Below, one piece after another: positions 1 to 5,405 of a DNA stretch of 5,405 bases (the first letter of the stretch is position 1; every line of letters begins with the position of its first letter). Both the position numbers and the translations under genes were made by a program. Source of the stretch: Methylobacter sp. Its GTDB lineage: Bacteria; Pseudomonadota; Gammaproteobacteria; Methylococcales; Methylomonadaceae. The stretch is from assembly GCA_003158415.1 (NCBI GenBank), contig PMJA01000259.1:2980-8384 (forward strand). Reading direction: 5' to 3'. The notes under the pieces were generated by a model, which worked only from the letters and a program-made list of their open reading frames with translations, had not been told where the DNA came from and made no database searches.

Positions 1-972
1 ATGTGGAACATGATGCGTATGAGTATGACCGACTTGTCGGACATTTCCGCCTATACCTACAGCTATCTCATGAACGGCGCTACGCCGGGCGGCAACTGGA
101 CGGGGCTGTTTCGTCCCGGCGAGAAAGTGCGGCTGCGTTTTATTAATTCTGCGGCGCAGACGCTATTCGACATCCGTATCCCCGGACTTAAAATGCAGGT
201 GGTGCAGGCGGATGGGCAGAACATTGAGCCGGTTTGTGTCGATGAATTGCGCATCGGTCTTGCCGAAACCTACGATGTTATCGTCACGCCCGAAGCCGAA
301 GTTTATACTGTCTTTGCCCAGTCTATGGATCGCACCGGTTACGCTTGCGGCACATTGGCGATTCATCCCGGCATGACGGCGGCGGTGCCTGCCTTGGATA
401 AGCCGGTTCCGCTCACCATGATGGACATGATGGGCGATATGAGTGGGGATGTCCGTGCGCATCACGCCAGCAGCGAATACGGCGCCAACGTCGATATGCG
501 TGTAGATATGCCGCGTACCAACCTGGATGATCCCGGCATCGGACTGAGAAACAATGGCCGTCGGGTACTGACTTATGCCGATCTGCGCAGCATCGGAGAA
601 TCGCCGGATCCACGAGAGCCCGGCCGTGAAATTGAACTGCATCTCACCGGCAATATGGAGCGTTACAGCTGGTCATTTGACGGCCTTGAGTTCGGCGCAT
701 CGACGCCGGTGCATTTTCGCCTGGGTGAACGGCTGCGTGTGATCCTGGTCAATGATACGATGATGACACATCCCATCCATTTGCACGGTATGTGGTGTGA
801 TCTGGAAAGCCCGGGCGGCGATTTTCAAGTGCGGAAACATACGATTATTGTGCAACCGGCGCAACGTGTGAGTTTCCGGGTCACTGCTGATGCGCCGGGA
901 CGCTGGGCCTGGCATTGCCACCTGTTTTACCACATGCATGCGGGTATGATGCGTGTCGTGGTTGTGGCTTAG
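1..972 (+). CDS. copA: Copper resistance multicopper oxidase CopA, C-terminal part (5' end outside window)
   Basis: This is the last 323 residues of a periplasmic CopA/PcoA-type multicopper oxidase, which oxidises Cu(I) and sequesters copper. The family is usually about 600 residues. The ATG at position 1 is an internal methionine, because the visible protein begins inside the middle cupredoxin domain (MNGATPGGNWTGLFRPGE) and lacks the signal peptide and first copper motifs. The last cupredoxin domain is complete. HPIHLHG at residues 257-263 supplies type 1, 2 and 3 histidines. HCHLFYHMHAGM at 305-316 supplies the type 1 ligands C306, H311 and axial M316, plus type 3 histidines H305 and H307. 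NVDMRVDMPRTNLDDPGIGL (about 164-183) is typical of CopA rather than of laccases or CueO. The central Met-rich stretch is short here (MMDMMGDMSGD, about 140-150). The gene ends in TAG and is followed closely by copB, as in the usual cop/pco operon. Family identification is firm. The missing half cannot be judged. Confidence 0.96.
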   Translation: MWNMMRMSMTDLSDISAYTYSYLMNGATPGGNWTGLFRPGEKVRLRFINSAAQTLFDIRIPGLKMQVVQADGQNIEPVCVDELRIGLAETYDVIVTPEAEVYTVFAQSMDRTGYACGTLAIHPGMTAAVPALDKPVPLTMMDMMGDMSGDVRAHHASSEYGANVDMRVDMPRTNLDDPGIGLRNNGRRVLTYADLRSIGESPDPREPGREIELHLTGNMERYSWSFDGLEFGASTPVHFRLGERLRVILVNDTMMTHPIHLHGMWCDLESPGGDFQVRKHTIIVQPAQRVSFRVTADAPGRWAWHCHLFYHMHAGMMRVVVVA

Positions 973-987
973 CGTGGCGCAACGAAA

Positions 988-994
988 AGAGGAG
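988..994 (+). promoter_or_regulatory. Ribosome binding site of copB
   Basis: The sequence AGAGGAG ends six bases before the ATG at 1001. This fixes the copB start at 1001 rather than at the in-frame ATG at 953, which lies inside the end of copA and would put sixteen non-signal-like residues before the signal peptide. Confidence 0.85.
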
Positions 995-1000
995 CAGGGA

Positions 1001-2068
1001 ATGAAGCGTCGAATGACTGTGATAGCCGCCTTGACGGCGCTCAACCTGTCTTCCGCCTGGGCGGAAACAGACCCGGTTCCGGTCGATCACAGTCATCATT
1101 CGGTAACCACAAGCACGCGCAACGATGTGAAGTCCCGGAAAAAATCAGTGACCGCGCCTGAAAAAAACGCCGTGGATATGAATGCTATGCCGGGTATGGA
1201 TCACAGTAAGATGGATCACAGCAAAATGAATCATGGCAGTATGGATCACAGCAAGATGACTCACGATGCCCTATCCGTCGACACGACAGGTGCAGCGCAA
1301 CATGCCGGGCATGCGATGAACCACGGCGGGGAAGCTATGTCTATGCAGGGCGGTTTTGCGCCGCCGGACGCCCGCGATCCGAACGCCTACTCGGACGGTT
1401 ATGATTTCGGCCCTATCCCGCATCCGCAGATGGGCGACGAAGACAGATTCGCCTCAGTGCTGGTCGACCGGCTTGAAAGCGTAACCTCCGCCAGCGGCAC
1501 CGCTATGACCTATGATTGGCAGGCCTCGTATGGTCAGACATCTGACCGCGCCGTTATCAGGGCCGAGGGCGACATAGACGGCGGCAGGTTTAAAGATGCG
1601 CGTAACGAGTTGCTGTGGGCGCACGCGGCCACCGCTTATTGGGATACGCAACTGGGCGTACGTTACGACAGCGGTCAGGGCAGCAATCACACTTGGCTGG
1701 CCTTCGGCGTCCAGGGAGTAATGCCTTATTGGATTTATGTGGAAGCGACTGCTTACGTTAACGAGCAGGGGCGCACGTCATTCCGGCTGGAAACTGAATA
1801 CGATCTATTGCTGACCCAAAGACTCATTTTGCAACCCCGTGTAGAGATGAATTTTTATAGCCAAAGTGACATTACGCGAGCCGTGAGTAGCGGTTTGTCC
1901 GATTTTTCCGGGGGACTGCGTCTGCGTTACGAGATTCGGCGCGAATTTGCGCCCTACGTGGGCGTTGAATGGGCGAACAAGTTTGGGTCGGCGGCGGATA
2001 ATTTACAGGCCGCCGGACTTTACTCGACAGGAGCCCGGTTGGTCGCCGGCGTGCATTTCTGGTATTGA
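1001..2068 (+). CDS. copB: Copper resistance protein CopB (outer membrane)
   Basis: This 355-residue protein matches the CopB/PcoB family (Pfam CopB), an outer-membrane protein that works with CopA in copper tolerance. Residues 1-21 form a signal peptide (KRR basic start, hydrophobic core, cleavage motif AWA before ET). Residues about 22-135 are a low-complexity linker rich in Met and His. It includes VDHSHHS near 28-34, a five-residue repeat at 66-88 (MDHSK, MDHSK, MNHGS, MDHSK, MTH) and further HAGHAMNHGG-type motifs, all suited to binding Cu(I)/Cu(II). From about 147 (DEDRFASVLVDRLE) to the end lies the conserved beta-barrel domain with alternating amphipathic strands. It closes with VHFWY, the aromatic C-terminal residue expected for barrel assembly by Bam. 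It lies 28 bases after copA with a strong ribosome binding site, so the two are very likely cotranscribed. A hairpin follows 45 bases after the stop. The family call is firm; the biochemical role of CopB is less well established. Confidence 0.95.
   Translation: MKRRMTVIAALTALNLSSAWAETDPVPVDHSHHSVTTSTRNDVKSRKKSVTAPEKNAVDMNAMPGMDHSKMDHSKMNHGSMDHSKMTHDALSVDTTGAAQHAGHAMNHGGEAMSMQGGFAPPDARDPNAYSDGYDFGPIPHPQMGDEDRFASVLVDRLESVTSASGTAMTYDWQASYGQTSDRAVIRAEGDIDGGRFKDARNELLWAHAATAYWDTQLGVRYDSGQGSNHTWLAFGVQGVMPYWIYVEATAYVNEQGRTSFRLETEYDLLLTQRLILQPRVEMNFYSQSDITRAVSSGLSDFSGGLRLRYEIRREFAPYVGVEWANKFGSAADNLQAAGLYSTGARLVAGVHFWY
1196..1264 (+). repeat. 15-base tandem repeat encoding Met-Asp-His-Ser-Lys copper-binding units
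   Basis: Four 15-base units start at 1196, 1211, 1226 and 1241, followed by a 9-base partial unit at 1256. Each begins ATGGATCACAG or a close variant (third unit ATGAATCATGG). They encode MDHSK, MDHSK, MNHGS, MDHSK and MTH inside CopB. Such Met/His repeats are typical copper-binding segments of CopB proteins, and their number varies between strains of the family. Confidence 0.9.
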
Positions 2069-2108
2069 GCTGACTTCGACGTGGCGCAAAAACTAAACGA
2101 TAGACAAT

Positions 2109-2150
2109 AAAAAGCCCGCATAAAGCGGGCGCGCTGAGTTTTATTATTTT
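2109..2150. terminator. Hairpin terminator after copB, probably bidirectional
   Basis: The stem GCCCGC (2114-2119) and GCGGGC (2125-2130) is perfect, with the loop ATAAA. It starts 45 bases after the copB stop. On the + strand the T-rich tail begins only after an 8-base spacer (TTTTATTATTTTTATTATTT from 2139). On the minus strand the stem is followed immediately by TTTTTATTG, a textbook intrinsic terminator. It therefore probably ends the copAB transcript, and it is even better placed to end a leftward transcript from the intergenic region. Confidence 0.75.
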
Positions 2151-2289
2151 TATTATTTAGTTGTCGTTAGTACGACTTAACCCAAGCAGTATTACTCTTT
2201 TTATTATTGTTATTAACGCCCCGAAAGGCTATTTCCCCCCCTCTTTTGACCGATGATTAAACCGGTCTAGCCCCATAAAGCTGGCGTAT
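2109..2289 (-). ncRNA. Possible minus-strand small RNA ending at the copB-side terminator (speculative)
   Basis: On the minus strand a TATAGAAT-like -10 element lies at 2295-2288, with only a weak -35 (TTGTAG, 19-base spacing). Downstream, in reading order, come the hairpin GACCG/CGGTC (2267-2248), a G7 purine run (2241-2235), a GCC/GGC hairpin (2229-2218), an ACGAC-type hairpin written on this strand as GTCGT/ACGAC (2176-2163), and the intrinsic terminator at 2130-2109. A transcript of roughly 175-180 bases would result. It contains no convincing start codon, so a protein product is unlikely. The main support is the terminator's orientation and the series of hairpins. The promoter is poor and no RNA family was recognised. 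Confidence 0.2.
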
Positions 2290-2435
2290 TCTATATCTAA
2301 TAAATTACCAACGTCTACAAAAAAAAGATATGGATTTTGACGGAAACGGCTGTTTGTGAAAAAAATCAACAATTACAGTATATTATGTCTATTTTAGCGG
2401 CTGCTGATGAATAATGTGGCAGGCAATGAGTGCTT
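2131..2435. other. AT-rich intergenic region with small hairpins, no protein gene seen
   Basis: No reading frame longer than about ten codons has a plausible start and ribosome binding site. The stretch contains two similar T/A-rich tracts (about 2139-2158 and 2197-2215). It also has hairpins at 2163-2176 (GTCGT/ACGAC, 4-base loop), 2218-2229 (GCC/GGC) and 2248-2267 (GACCG/CGGTC), a run of seven C at 2235-2241 and a run of eight A at 2319-2326. No tRNA, rRNA, CRISPR, insertion sequence or known riboswitch consensus was recognised. The upstream promoter of the helicase gene is presumably in the right part. Confidence 0.6.
2354..2384 (+). promoter_or_regulatory. Weak candidate promoter upstream of the helicase gene
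   Basis: TTGTGA (2354-2359) and TATATT (2379-2384) resemble sigma-70 -35 and -10 boxes, but the spacing is 19 bases rather than 17. The surrounding DNA is AT-rich and no other + strand candidate nearer the gene looks better. Transcription would start near 2391 and give a leader of about 165 bases containing the inverted repeats at 2436-2538. Confidence 0.3.
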
Positions 2436-2538
2436 GCGATAGCGTGTCGTCGGGATGACTGTTATCATTTTACAGGCGCCTTCGTAAGCTCGGAAGACAG
2501 GCGATTGGGATGACACGTTAAATCGCCGATATTTTTTT
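2436..2538 (+). promoter_or_regulatory. Structured leader with competing hairpins and T7 tract (attenuator-like) before the helicase gene
   Basis: Two overlapping pairings are visible. Fold A pairs 2440-2451 with 2509-2520 (12 pairs, two of them G-U). It extends outward as 2436-2439 with 2523-2526 after a two-base bulge, and encloses an inner stem CGCCT/AGGCG (2477-2481 with 2499-2503). Fold B pairs GGCGATT (2500-2506) with AATCGCC (2521-2527), seven perfect pairs with a 14-base loop. This is followed by GATA and seven T (2532-2538), like an intrinsic terminator. The folds share bases 2500-2503 and 2521-2526, so they exclude each other. The T run ends 17 bases before the helicase ATG, so read-through or attenuation would matter for that gene. 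It may instead be the end of a separate small RNA or a palindromic repeat element. It matches no RNA family I recognise, and no folding energies were calculated. Confidence 0.45.
2440..2520. repeat. 81-base imperfect inverted repeat with internal GGGATGAC direct repeat
   Basis: The terminal 12 bases TAGCGTGTCGTC and GATGACACGTTA are inverted complements apart from two G-T pairs. Inside and overlapping it, GGGATGAC occurs twice in the same orientation (2452-2459 and 2507-2514), and ACAGGCG occurs twice (2472-2478 and 2497-2503). Copy number elsewhere in the genome cannot be seen, so whether this is a dispersed palindromic element or a single regulatory structure is open. Confidence 0.5.
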
Positions 2539-2555
2539 AATGCAACAAACTATCA

Positions 2556-5405
2556 ATGAACAATAAATTACTCAATTTTTTTAACGCCTTATCCAGCAAT
2601 GAGCAAGAAATTATGCTCGTATTGTCCGTTATTTATGCGCCGATAGGTCAAACTAACCTGACCGGTTTGTTGGCAAAATCATCCGGTTTTGATCTGCAAA
2701 CCTTGCGTCTGATTAATAAGCCCTTACGGGATAAGCTGCAACAATCCGAGTTGATTATGATAACTTCGGATGGTTGGCGTTGTAATGAAGCCATAGCCGA
2801 GCCGCTGATGCGGCTGGCCATAGACCGGCCCTGGTTTAGCAAATTAGCGCAGCTGTTGATTGCCGAACCTACTCATTATTATTCCTCTAAAATCAGCATC
2901 TACCATGCGGTAAAACTATTACGTATTTTTCTGTATCAGGGCAACGCATCGGCGTTTTCCGCCAATATCGAACGCTTTCATGGCGATTATCGGCAAAAGT
3001 TCGCAGAGACTATTAACAGGATTTTCTTTGATGATTACGATGCCGATTGGTTCGCCTCCTTGCCGGATCAGATTAAATTCCTGGTCTTGAGCTATTTTTT
3101 GCATGACGGGCGCATGAATCTGAGCGATGTGTCCACGCAATATCAATTGCTGGAGCAATTTTTCGGTGCGGTAAAACACAACAATCCCGCTATCGTCCAT
3201 GCCGTTATTGACGAACGCTTGTTGCGCGGTAATTTTACGGATGCCCAGCGGTGGCTGGACGATGATCCGTCGTCGGATGGATTGACATTGCTGGCCACCC
3301 TGCGCTTTTTGCAAAACCGTAATGATGAGGCGATTGAATGGTTTAATGCGGCGCTTAAAGCGCTCAAAAAAGAAACTGGTAAACGTAATATCAGTATTGT
3401 CGGCCTGCACGGCTGTTTTTTTAATCTGGCCTTGCTAAAAAGCCGCAGCCCAGGCAATCTGCAATTGCTTAAGCAACAGACACAAATTACGCTCAAGCTG
3501 GGCTGGGAAAATGAGGAACTTTATTTACTGAATTTAATCCTGCTGGATGCCGTGGATATTTATCAGGGTAAAGGCACTGCCGAGCACAGCGCTCATTTAT
3601 TAAAGACCAATAAACTGGCCTACGAACGTTTGTTTCATGCTTTGTTGTTGTATTGGGTAGGCGAAACTGAAATGATGACCGGCAATCCCAAAAATAACGT
3701 ATTTTTGGCTGACTTGGCTGGTTTTTGTCTACAGGCGCAGAGTGCGGGTTACGGTTGGTACGCCGCCGTGAGCTCATCGTTATTGCAGCGCCTGAAGTAT
3801 CAAAACGAGGCTTGCCTGCAAATAACCCAGCAGTATCTGCAATCGCCGTTTAAGGAAATTATCGATTTATTGCCGCAAGTTTCAGCATGGCAAAGAGCCT
3901 TGGATGCATTAACGCAATTGACAGCCGAACCTTCAGCCGCTGTCCATCAGGAATTACGGATGATTTGGTCGTTAAGTTTGATTAATAATGTGGTGATTTT
4001 AGAGCCTAAAGAACAGCGTCTGGGTAAAAACGGCCGTTGGACTAAAGGCCGCCCCATTGCTTTTAAACGTCTCTACCAGGATATGGCTGACTTTGGTTAT
4101 TTGTCCGAGCAGGATCGGCGCATCTGTGCGCATATCCAGGCTGAAAAGGAACCGGCTTATTATGGCTACTCCAGCAAAGAATATTATGTGCTGCCGGATA
4201 GCGCCATTATTGCGGCGGTGGGACACCCCCATATTTTTTGGGCTAATCAGGAAGCATTGAACGTCCCGGTAGACATCACCTTGGCGGAGCCGCAATTGCT
4301 GGTTAAAGAGCGACAAGAAAATTTACATATTTCATTGATACCGGAAATTACCGCAAAAAATATTATCGCCCAAAAAACGGCTAGCGACGGCCTACTGGTT
4401 TATGTCATCAATGATGCGCATCGGCAAGTGGGTGAAATTTTGGGCAAAAACGGCTTAACCGTACCCGCTACGGCACGTCAGCAAGTGATAGATTCTATCG
4501 CCTCAATAGCGTCGATGTTGACGGTGCAGTCCGATATAGGCGGAACCTCCAGTCATGCTGAAAACGTGGCTGCGGACAGCCGCTTGCATATCCATTTGCA
4601 GCCGGTGGGGCAGGGCATACAAATAGAGCTGTTTGTGCAGCCGTTTAGCGACGGTGGCCCGCTTTATAAGCCCGGTGTCGGCGGGGCTACGGTATTGGCG
4701 GAAATCGACGGCAAGCAATTACAAACGACTCGCGACTTTAAGCTGGAAAATCGTTATTTAGAACAGATCCTAAGCGAGTGCCCGGAGTTATATGCGGTTA
4801 AAGAACCCAAATGGCTGCTGGATGATGCCGAATCCGCACTGGAAGCCTTATTGCACCTGCAAGCCTTAGGCGATTTCGCCGTTCTGGAATGGCCTAAGGG
4901 TAAAAAAATACATCTCAGTCGCGAGGCCGGATTATCGCAAGCGCAGTTTTCGGTGCGCAAGGAAAAAGACTGGTTTAGTGTTGAAGGCGGCGTGCAGATC
5001 GATGATGAGCAAATTCTGGATATGCAGCGTTTAATGAACCTGTTAAACAGCTCGTCAGGCCGTTTTCTCAAGCTTGAAGACGGACAGATTATTACCTTGA
5101 CCCGTGAATTGCGTCAACGCCTGGATGATTTGGCCGGCTTGGGCGATGTGCAAAAAAACCAAGTGCGCTTTCACCCTTTGGCCGCACTGGCCTTGGATGA
5201 AATCACCGTCGGTATGTCCATCACCGCAGGTAAACCGTGGAAAGATCAATTGGTCAGGCTCAACGAAATGGGCGATTTAAACCCGCAGCCGCCGTCAACT
5301 TTGCAGGGCGAACTGCGTGATTACCAGCGCGAGGGCTTTCAATGGATGATGCGTCTGGCGCATTGGGGCGCAGGCGCCTGTCTGGCGGATGATATGGGCC
5401 TGGGA
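2556..5405 (+). CDS. Large SNF2-family DEAD/DEAH-box helicase, N-terminal 950 residues (3' end outside window)
   Basis: This frame stays open for 950 codons from ATG 2556 to the window edge. It is an ATP-dependent SWI2/SNF2-type DNA translocase, recognised from its end: LRDYQREGFQWM (residues 920-931), the conserved Q-motif-like entry to the core, then CLADDMGLG (942-950), the Walker A/motif I, normally continued KT. In front lie about 915 residues. Residues about 15-77 resemble a winged helix (helices near 15-27, 34-42 and 49-64, then LIMITSDGW as a wing). A largely helical region follows, with a TPR-like pair near 243-290 (AIEWFNAALKAL). A basic motif GKNGRWTKGRP occurs at 490-500. A middle block contains VQPFSDGGPLYKPGVGG near 694-710 and RFHPLAALALDE near 871-882, a pattern I associate with large bacterial SNF2 proteins of about 1,300-1,400 residues. 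An in-frame TAA at 2538-2540 rules out an earlier start. No Shine-Dalgarno sequence precedes the ATG. Codon use is more AT-rich than in copAB. The family call is firm; the biological role is unknown. Confidence 0.93.
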   Translation, partial: MNNKLLNFFNALSSNEQEIMLVLSVIYAPIGQTNLTGLLAKSSGFDLQTLRLINKPLRDKLQQSELIMITSDGWRCNEAIAEPLMRLAIDRPWFSKLAQLLIAEPTHYYSSKISIYHAVKLLRIFLYQGNASAFSANIERFHGDYRQKFAETINRIFFDDYDADWFASLPDQIKFLVLSYFLHDGRMNLSDVSTQYQLLEQFFGAVKHNNPAIVHAVIDERLLRGNFTDAQRWLDDDPSSDGLTLLATLRFLQNRNDEAIEWFNAALKALKKETGKRNISIVGLHGCFFNLALLKSRSPGNLQLLKQQTQITLKLGWENEELYLLNLILLDAVDIYQGKGTAEHSAHLLKTNKLAYERLFHALLLYWVGETEMMTGNPKNNVFLADLAGFCLQAQSAGYGWYAAVSSSLLQRLKYQNEACLQITQQYLQSPFKEIIDLLPQVSAWQRALDALTQLTAEPSAAVHQELRMIWSLSLINNVVILEPKEQRLGKNGRWTKGRPIAFKRLYQDMADFGYLSEQDRRICAHIQAEKEPAYYGYSSKEYYVLPDSAIIAAVGHPHIFWANQEALNVPVDITLAEPQLLVKERQENLHISLIPEITAKNIIAQKTASDGLLVYVINDAHRQVGEILGKNGLTVPATARQQVIDSIASIASMLTVQSDIGGTSSHAENVAADSRLHIHLQPVGQGIQIELFVQPFSDGGPLYKPGVGGATVLAEIDGKQLQTTRDFKLENRYLEQILSECPELYAVKEPKWLLDDAESALEALLHLQALGDFAVLEWPKGKKIHLSREAGLSQAQFSVRKEKDWFSVEGGVQIDDEQILDMQRLMNLLNSSSGRFLKLEDGQIITLTRELRQRLDDLAGLGDVQKNQVRFHPLAALALDEITVGMSITAGKPWKDQLVRLNEMGDLNPQPPSTLQGELRDYQREGFQWMMRLAHWGAGACLADDMGLG

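Noticed and set aside
163..642. Long minus-strand reading frame opposite copA
   Set aside because: It is antisense to a well-conserved enzyme, its product resembles nothing, and it arises from the codon bias of the + strand gene.
953..1000. Upstream in-frame ATG at 953 as the copB start
   Set aside because: It lies inside copA, has no ribosome binding site, and would place MSWLWLSVAQRKEEQG before a normal signal peptide. The ATG at 1001 has AGAGGAG at the right distance.
2330..2359. Nine-codon frame with an EF-hand-like DFDGNG motif
   Set aside because: Far too short, no ribosome binding site, and the motif is a chance match in AT-rich DNA.
2418..2437. Possible sigma-54 promoter (TGGCAGG...TGCTTGC)
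   Set aside because: The GG and GC elements are not ten bases apart as sigma-54 promoters require.
2394..2468. Minus-strand 24-codon frame (MITVIPTTRYRKHSL start)
   Set aside because: No ribosome binding site or family resemblance, and it overlaps the inverted repeat, so it is probably chance.
2131..2555. CRISPR array, tRNA or known riboswitch in the intergenic region
   Set aside because: There are no regularly spaced repeats, no cloverleaf or T-arm consensus, and no c-di-GMP, SAM, cobalamin or TPP signature that I could recognise.
2919..3410. Minus-strand frames opposite the helicase gene, including 3143-3496 and 3493-3777
   Set aside because: They lie opposite a single continuous 950-codon frame ending in recognisable SNF2 motifs, lack ribosome binding sites, and have compositionally odd products.

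Overview
The window holds the end of a copper-resistance operon, an AT-rich intergenic stretch of about 490 bases, and the first 950 codons of a very large SNF2-family helicase gene. All real genes are on the + strand, and both window edges cut a gene. The organism is most likely a Gram-negative proteobacterium, because CopB is an outer-membrane protein with a signal peptide. Gene content and codon use would suit a gammaproteobacterium, possibly a methanotroph-like lineage, but that last step is only a guess.

Positions 1-972 are the C-terminal part of a periplasmic CopA/PcoA-type multicopper oxidase, with the last copper-binding motifs intact. After 28 bases containing a good ribosome binding site comes copB (1001-2068), an outer-membrane copper-resistance protein with a Met/His repeat tract in front of a beta-barrel. 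The pair would work together: CopA oxidises or binds Cu(I) in the periplasm, and CopB binds or handles copper at the outer membrane. A hairpin at 2114-2130 closes the operon. Its best T-run lies on the minus-strand side, so it may serve transcripts from both directions.

Positions 2131-2555 contain no convincing protein gene. The left half (about 2109-2300) has several small hairpins and could hold a minus-strand RNA, with weak evidence. The right half (2436-2538) has a long imperfect inverted repeat whose right arm can instead form a compact hairpin followed by seven T. These overlapping alternative pairings sit only 18 bases before the helicase start codon, so the stretch is a candidate attenuator-like leader, a small RNA, or a palindromic repeat element.

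Positions 2556-5405 are an uninterrupted reading frame running off the window. It starts with a possible winged-helix segment, continues through a helical, partly TPR-like region and a large uncharacterised middle region, and reaches the helicase core only at the end, where the window stops inside motif I (DDMGLG, normally followed by KT). The size and layout match the large bacterial SNF2 proteins of about 1,300-1,400 residues. Some of these are, to my recollection, encoded near MoxR/VWA or SWIM-domain genes, but no such neighbour is visible here. The helicase has no visible functional link to the copper genes, and its codon use is more AT-rich than theirs.
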